Of a stretch of DNA of 40,000 nucleotides, positions 14,802-22,636 are shown one piece after another (position 1 is the stretch's first letter; each line of letters opens with the position of its first letter). Location of the stretch: positions 7,978,265 to 8,018,264 of the forward strand of contig CM022666.1 of assembly GCA_012295275.1 (NCBI GenBank). Direction: 5' to 3'. A program made the translations under genes and the position numbers. The notes below the pieces were generated by a model. That model saw only the letters and a list, made by a program, of their open reading frames with translations. It was not told the origin of the DNA and ran no database searches. Origin of the DNA: Chrysomallon squamiferum. Its lineage: Eukaryota; Mollusca; Gastropoda; Neomphalida; Peltospiridae.

Positions 14802-17800
14802 TTTTCTTATTTATTTTATTTTATTTTATTTTATTTTATTTATTTACTTATTATTTTATATTATTTATTTATTATATTTATTTATTGATTGATTGATTTT
14901 CTCTTTATTTGAGGTTTTTTTCTTTGACCTGCTGTTTAGCTGTGGATGTTGTTTGATTTTAACAAACAGGTCATCTCATCCGGATTATTTCAGGTTTGTT
15001 TAATCATCCAGTTTAAACACACTGGTTTCATCCAGAGACACTTAAACACACTGGTACAATCATCCAGAGACACTTAAACACACTGGTACAATCATCCAGA
15101 GACACTTAAACACACTGGTACAATCATCCAGAGACACTTAAACACACTGGCACAATCATCCAGAGACACTTACCCACACTGGTACAATCATACAGAAACA
15201 CTTACCCATGTCAAGTAAACACACTGGTACAATCATCCAGAGACACTTAAACACACTAGTACTATCATCCAGAGACACTTAAACCCACTGGTACAATCAT
15301 CCAGAGACACTTAAACCCACTGGTACAATCATCCAGAGACACTCAAACACACTGGTACTATCATACAGAGACACTTAAACACACTGGTACAATCATACAG
15401 AGACACTTACCCATGTCAAGTATCACACTGGTACAATCATCCAGAGACACTTAAACACACTGGTACTATCATCCAGAGACACTTAAACACACTGGTACAA
15501 TCATCCAGAGACACTTAAATACACTGGTACAATCATCCAGAGACACTTAAACACACTGGTACAATCATCCAGAGAAACTCAAACACACTGGTACTATCAT
15601 ACAGAGACACTTAAACACACTGGTACAATCATACAGAGACACTTACCCATGTCAAGTAACACTGGTACAATCATCCAGAGACACTTACCCATGTCAAGTA
15701 AACACACTGGTACAGTCATCCTGAGACACCTACCCATGTCAAGTAAACATACTGGTACAGTCATCCTGAGACACCTACCCATGTCAAGTAAACACTGGTA
15801 CAATCATCCTGAGACACCTACCCATGTCAAGTAAACACACTGGTACAGTCATCCTGAGACACCTACCCATGTCAAGTAAACACACTGGTACAATCATCCA
15901 GAGACACTTACCCATGTCAAGTAAACACACTGGTACAGTCATCCTGAGACACCTACCCATGTCAAGTAAACACACTGATACAATCATCCAGAGACACTTA
16001 CCCATGTCAAGTAAACACACTGGTACAGTCATCCTGAGACACCTACCCATGTCAAGTAAACACACTGGTACAATCATTCTGAGACACTTACCCATGTCAA
16101 GTAAACACACTGGTACAATCATCCAGAGACACTTACCCATGTCAAGTAAACACACTGGTACAGTCATCCTTAGACACTTAAACACACTGGTACAATCATC
16201 CAGAGACACTTATCATATCAGGTAAACACACTGGTACAATCATCCAGAGACACTTACCCATGTCAAGTAAACACACTGGTACAGTCATCCTGAGACACTT
16301 ATCCATGTCAAGTAAACACACTGGTACAGTCATCCTGAGACACTTACCCATGTCAAGTAAACACACTGGTACAGTCATCCTGAGACACTTACCCATGTCA
16401 AGTAAACACACTGGTACAGTCATCCTGAGACACCTACCCATGTCAAGTAAACACACTTGTATAATCATCCAGAGACACTTACCCATGTCAAGTAAACACA
16501 CTGGTACAGTCATCCTGAGACACCTACCCATGTCAAGTAAACACACTGGTACAGTCATCCTGAGACACTTACCCATGTCAAGTAAACACACTGGTACAGT
16601 CATCCTGAGACACCTACCCATGTCAAGTAAACACACTGGTACAATCATCCAGAGACACTTACCCATGTCAAGTAAACACAATGGTACAGTCATCCTGAGA
16701 CACTTAAACACACTGGTACAATCATCCAGAGACACTTATCACATCAGGTAAACACACTGGTACAATCATCCAGAGACACCCACATCAGGTAAGCATACTG
16801 GTACAATCATTCAGAGACACTTACCGATCTCAGGTAAACACTGGTACTATCATCCAGAGACACTTACTACATCAGGTAAACACTGTTACAATCATCCAGA
16901 GACACTTACCCACATCAGGTAAACACACTGGTACAATCATTCAGAGACACTTGCCGACGTCAGGTAAACACTGGTACTATCATCCAGAGACACTTGCCAC
17001 ATCAGGTAAACACTGGTACAATCATCCAGAGACACTTACCCACATCAGGTAAACACACTGGTACAATCATCCTGAGACACCTACCCATGTCAAGTAAACA
17101 CACTGGTACAGTCATCCTGAGACACTTACCCATGTCAAGTAAACAGACTGGCATGATTAGTGTGTATCATCCAGAGACATGTATCCACATTGTTTGAATG
17201 ATTGTACAGCCTCATGCTGGTATGTTTAGTTAATATCTAGAAACAGAGAGGTAAACAAATGAATGAAAGGTGAGAGAAAAATGAGAGAGATATATATTGA
17301 GAGAATGAAAGACGGATACACAGATTGATAGACTTCAGTAGATAGGTAGATAGATAAATACAAACTGACAAACAGCTCTGCCAAAGAAAGATATTGCTTA
17401 AAATGGCAGCAGCAGATTTTAACTTTGTTATCAACAACTGTATTTTACAGCAGTCAATATCATAACAAACAAATATTCACAGGTTCATAATCTGCACAAA
17501 CATGTAACTTGATAATCAGATTGGTTCATATAATTTATAATAATGAAAACCAGATTTTGTTTTACCTCAGCCATCTTTCCTAAAGGCATTTTTAAGTAAA
17601 ATGTGTCAGATTTTTCTTCATTTGTTTCTTACTGTTTCAGTACAACGCCAAGCTGGAAAAGGGCGACTACACTCTGCTGCTGCAGGTTAGACATGAGAAG
17701 AGGGACATGCTGGAGAAGCTGAAAGATCTCGTCTTGTTGCTGCACCACAAACTTCAGACGTCCATTTCTCCCGACCTCTACAGTTCCTGGGCAAACGCCA

Positions 17801-18993
17801 TATCTGGGGGAAAGAAGATGTCCTCCGTAACTCTCCAGAAAGGAGTTATCTGCCCTGTGTACGTCGCTCCTATTCCAGACGACAAGTAAGTAATTTTTAA
17901 ATTTTTTTTATTTAGTTTTTAACACCTTGGACTCCAGGTGTTTTTATATTAACTGACAGAAAAGCAGGAAATTGTAAACTTGACACTATAAAGATTTTTG
18001 GCCCAACTGTAATGCTGATTTTTGGCTGTGTGATTGGGGTATAAAATAATATGATGGTGTATATCTGCTTCTTGTCTGTACCACAAAATTGGGATATAGA
18101 ATCAAAAGAGTTGAAACAGAATAAAAAATATACTTCATGTAAATTTAACTGATAGACTTAACCATATGTACATGTAAATAAAGATTATTTGTGTTTGATT
18201 TTAATGGAGGTATAAAAATAAACAAATTTGTAAATTCTTATATAATTACAGTTTTTGGTTTTATCTGTTTCTCATAATCACTCTTTTCTAACAATAAAGT
18301 ATAATAAAATAATAACAAAGTCATGAGGGATGCTGACATTTTTTCCTTTCTTTTTTAATATTTTTTTATTTATTTCTTTTTTTTTATTATTTTTTATTTA
18401 TTTATTTATTTGTTTATTTATTTTATTAATTAATTTTATTTTATTTTATTTTATTTATGTATATACACTAATATATACACATTTTCTTCTTTTCTTTTGC
18501 ATTATTTTGTAAACAGAAATATTAAAACATAAAAGGAAAACAAAAAACTCACACAGAATTCAGACTGAGTAAATTATTTTAAAGTAATTTTATTCATGTT
18601 TATTAGTTTATTGATTCGTTTATTTGTTTACTATCACAGACTGCCAAAGGGTTGCCAGGCTGGAAACTATCTGCTTGGAACTTTTGCTCTGGCAAAAGAT
18701 GAACCTATGAGAAAAGCAGTAAGTTAATTTATCAGGTTTATTTTGATTAAAAGAAAAACAGTAATGAAAATAAATATATTTCCTAGACCAAGAATCAGTT
18801 TCTGACCATGCCAGATATTTTTTGTTTGTTTTGCATGACTTGATAAGAATAAAGAATAAAGAGTGTTAAAAATGGAATGTTATTTAGCCATTTAAAATAA
18901 AAATTAAACACATGTTGGTAATTTGGCTGTTAAAATTTTTAAATTATTATTATTACTACTACTACTACTACTATTATTATTATTATTATTATG

Positions 18994-19028
<35 letters not shown>

Positions 19029-20373
19029 TGTTTTGCTGGGGTTTTTTAGGTTTTTTTATTTCATTTTACCATTTATTTTATTTATTTTATTATTTATTAT
19101 TACTTATTGTTTAATTATTAAAAAAACTTTTATTATTATTTACTTTTGTTTTATATAGCTTTTGTTTTCCTTAGGAACAGATTTTACTTAATTATATTTA
19201 ATTTAATTTTTTGTTTTTGTGTTTTTCTTAGAGTTCTGTCCCCTTCAAGTATGTGATAACAGAACTGCCAAAAAAATCAAATACAAAAGCTAATGGAAAA
19301 GAGAAAGAGAAGGAAAAAGAAAAAGAGAAAACGAAAGAAGATGAATATGCAGAGGCAGTTCGCGATCTCAAAATCTCCTGGTTATCAAAGTGAGTATTTT
19401 CACTTGAACTGTGGGTTGAGAGTTCAAATCTCATGGATGGAAGAATAAGTAAACTTTAAAATTACATTTCTTTCATGTCATGCAATCAGATATAAAACAA
19501 AATGGACACATATTAAGAAATATGTGTAATTTTGAAATTCATTTTATTAAACTCTTTTTTAAATATTTCTTTGGTGATGCAAATGGAAAACAAAAATACT
19601 TCTAGACTTGTAAATCATTGAAAAGAGGCCCCAGACTTCAGGAAACATTTTTTTCCCTTTATCATTATAAATTCACTGTTTGTTCCTGCATATGTACAGA
19701 GAACATTTTTTGACTTTGTGGCTAAGGCAGAGGACTGAGGTATAAATTCTCCTCAGCAATCCATTGAGCCATTTCCCATTGCAACCTTTGCTCCAAGACT
19801 TGTATATCCTTTCCTGTTTGTCAGAAAGTTCATACAAAAAAACTTCTTGTTTTTTAAAGTGAGCGCTTGCAGTGGGTTTCTTTTTCAAACACATTTACAC
19901 AACAAGACTGGAGATTAATAAATATGACAAGTGTGTTGCTAAAATATTTACATTTTTGCTTTTCTCAGACTGGAACATAATCATCCCCTGTATGAGGAAT
20001 TAAGACAGGATTATCCAGATCATCTGCCAGTTCACATGGCCAGGCTACAGTCACTTGATACCGAGAAGGTAAGAAATAAATAAATAAATAAATAATGTAA
20101 ATAAATAAAATAAATAAATAGATAACTGACTAAGCAAATAAAGAAGTTAGTAAGTAAAATAAATAAATAAATAATAGTTGATAAGGTTATATTTTTAATT
20201 GTTCCCATGAACTTTTTCTGATATAGGTAAAGATTCATTAATTCACACATATATGCACACATGCAGACAGTCAGACAAACACATGTAAATAAATAATACA
20301 GTATAATTTGTTAAAATACTTAAAATTTGCTAAAATCTGACGTGTATGTCTGTATATTTTCATGTCTGTGTGA

Positions 20374-20423
<50 letters not shown>

Positions 20424-21701
20424 CTTAAGAGTTATTATACATATAATGATGTTTGTTATTTAATTTGCTTGCTTCTCCAGTTAAATCATTAATTATATTA
20501 ACAGCAATAATTATACTATTAATATATAATACTGAGTATTGTAAAAGTTGTTAAAATTATTTTCAGAAATTATTTCGTCACTACAAAACACATTTTTTTA
20601 AATTTTATTTTTTTATTTTTTTACCAGCATCATGATAAAAACTTGTCAGACATCATCTCTCTGGCTCGCTACATTATCTCCAAGATTGACCAGGCCAGTC
20701 TACTTTCCTACTATGGCATGAAGACTGACCAGAGGTCAGATGCCTCAACAGTTAAAAGGTGATTTTAATCTGGCATGTTGAGATGCTTGCCAGCAGCTGT
20801 GAAATGGTTAATAACAAGAAATTTAGACTTTGTCATGTGGCTTACTTCATTGACTGGATATAAACATTATTTTTTATTATTATTTTTTTTTTATTACCCA
20901 CCCTGTTATTATGTTTGTGCTGATTTTATATTCTGTTCTTGAGTGAATAATCAAGAGAGAGAGAGAGAGAAACAGTTCAAAGATTCTTTTTAATTTTTAG
21001 TTGAATAAACAGAAAATGTCACTACTGGTTTTGGTAAAAAGTGTTTTCCATTTTCAGATAATTATACGTGTGTGTGTGTAATTTATTAAGATATATGTAT
21101 ATATGTGTATTTGTTTTTATTATTATTATTATTTCTATTATTATTTATTTTGTTGTTGTTATTATTTTCTGTGCAGTGAGATGGACAAACAGAAGGCGAT
21201 GCTGTTGGAGGCGTATGTGAAGTTAGGCTGTGCACAGGTGGATGCCCTGGCTCACCCTCCTGAGGTTACCGAGGTTTCCACGGAGGATTCTCTGGAAGAC
21301 CCGTCTCTTGTCTCTCTCTCGCCAGAAATAACTCTGAAAGACGTTGACGAGACGTTTGTTGAGATTCAGAAGTGGGCAGATCTCAACGATGTGAAGGTAA
21401 ATTTGTGTTTTCAGTCTGTAACATCAAAAAAATGGATCATCAGAGGTGGGTGGTATTTGTAAGATTCAAAAACTGGTTGATGGATGATGATTTTGTTACT
21501 TTCAGAAATGGATTGATTATTTTTGAAAATGATCTGAATGATTTGAAGGTAAATTAGTTTTATTTTGTGTTCATGGAAGATTAAAACTTGTATAAAAGAA
21601 AAAACATTTATGTGATTGAAAACTGGTGGGTCCAGCAGATATTTTTTTTTATAAGATAGGTCCTTTTAACAGGTAAATTATTTTTGTTTTAAATTATTGG
21701 T

Positions 21702-21756
<55 letters not shown>

Positions 21757-21829
21757 CTCCCCCTCCCCCTTTCCCTTATTAAATTCATTTTTAACGTTTA
21801 CAATAGCATTGTCTTTTTCATAACTTTGT

Positions 21830-21896
<67 letters not shown>

Positions 21897-22599
21897 TAAC
21901 AACACATGCACAACAGTTTAACAAGTATTTTTCTTTTCTCAGGTTTTGCCCTTCAGTATAAAACATGCCACTGTACACAAGCAATATGGCCGAGCTCTGA
22001 AGTTCCTCAACAAACTGAATGAAGAAAAAAGTACAAAAGAAAATGATGCCAAAATTATTGAGGTAGGCAAAAAAAAAAAAAAAAAAAAAATAAAAGGATG
22101 GAAGGAACAGACAAAGAAATGAATGAAGAACAAAATGAATAAAGAAGAATAAAATTCAAAAATAGAATTTAAATTTATGGGTTTTTTTTTATTATTATTA
22201 TTATTATAGGTTCAATCAAATAATATTTTATTCTGTTTATATCATGTTTGTATTGTTTGTTACAGTTATTACATTATTACAGTTCATTTTTTTTCATGTT
22301 ACATATATTTATTTTATCTTAAAAATTGAATAAGGTAGCAGAAACATTAAATCAGAAATATGTTTTACAATGTTTTTTTGTTTTATACCTAATGTAGTTT
22401 AATATTTAATTTGAGTCCTGTTTAATAGTAATAATTATTTTATACTATTATTTGTTTTCAGTCTTGTTTAGTTGTATTTTTTTATTAAAAAAAATAATAA
22501 TAATTTCAAAAATCTTTAAATTAAAAACTTATAAATAAACTTTATTCTTCTTTCTTTCTTTGGTAGTTATTTATCTGTGAATTTTCTTTTTTCTTTCTT

Positions 22600-22636
<37 letters not shown>

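Noticed and set aside
15003-17183. CRISPR-like regular array
   Set aside because: The units are contiguous with no unique spacers, and the genome is eukaryotic.
15597-17197. Long open frames of 15-residue repeats on both strands
   Set aside because: They are produced by the 45-bp minisatellite inside a TPP2 intron. They have no unique sequence, and both strands are equally open.
19673-19894. 73-codon - strand frame in a TPP2 intron
   Set aside because: No recognisable similarity, antisense to the host gene and intronic.
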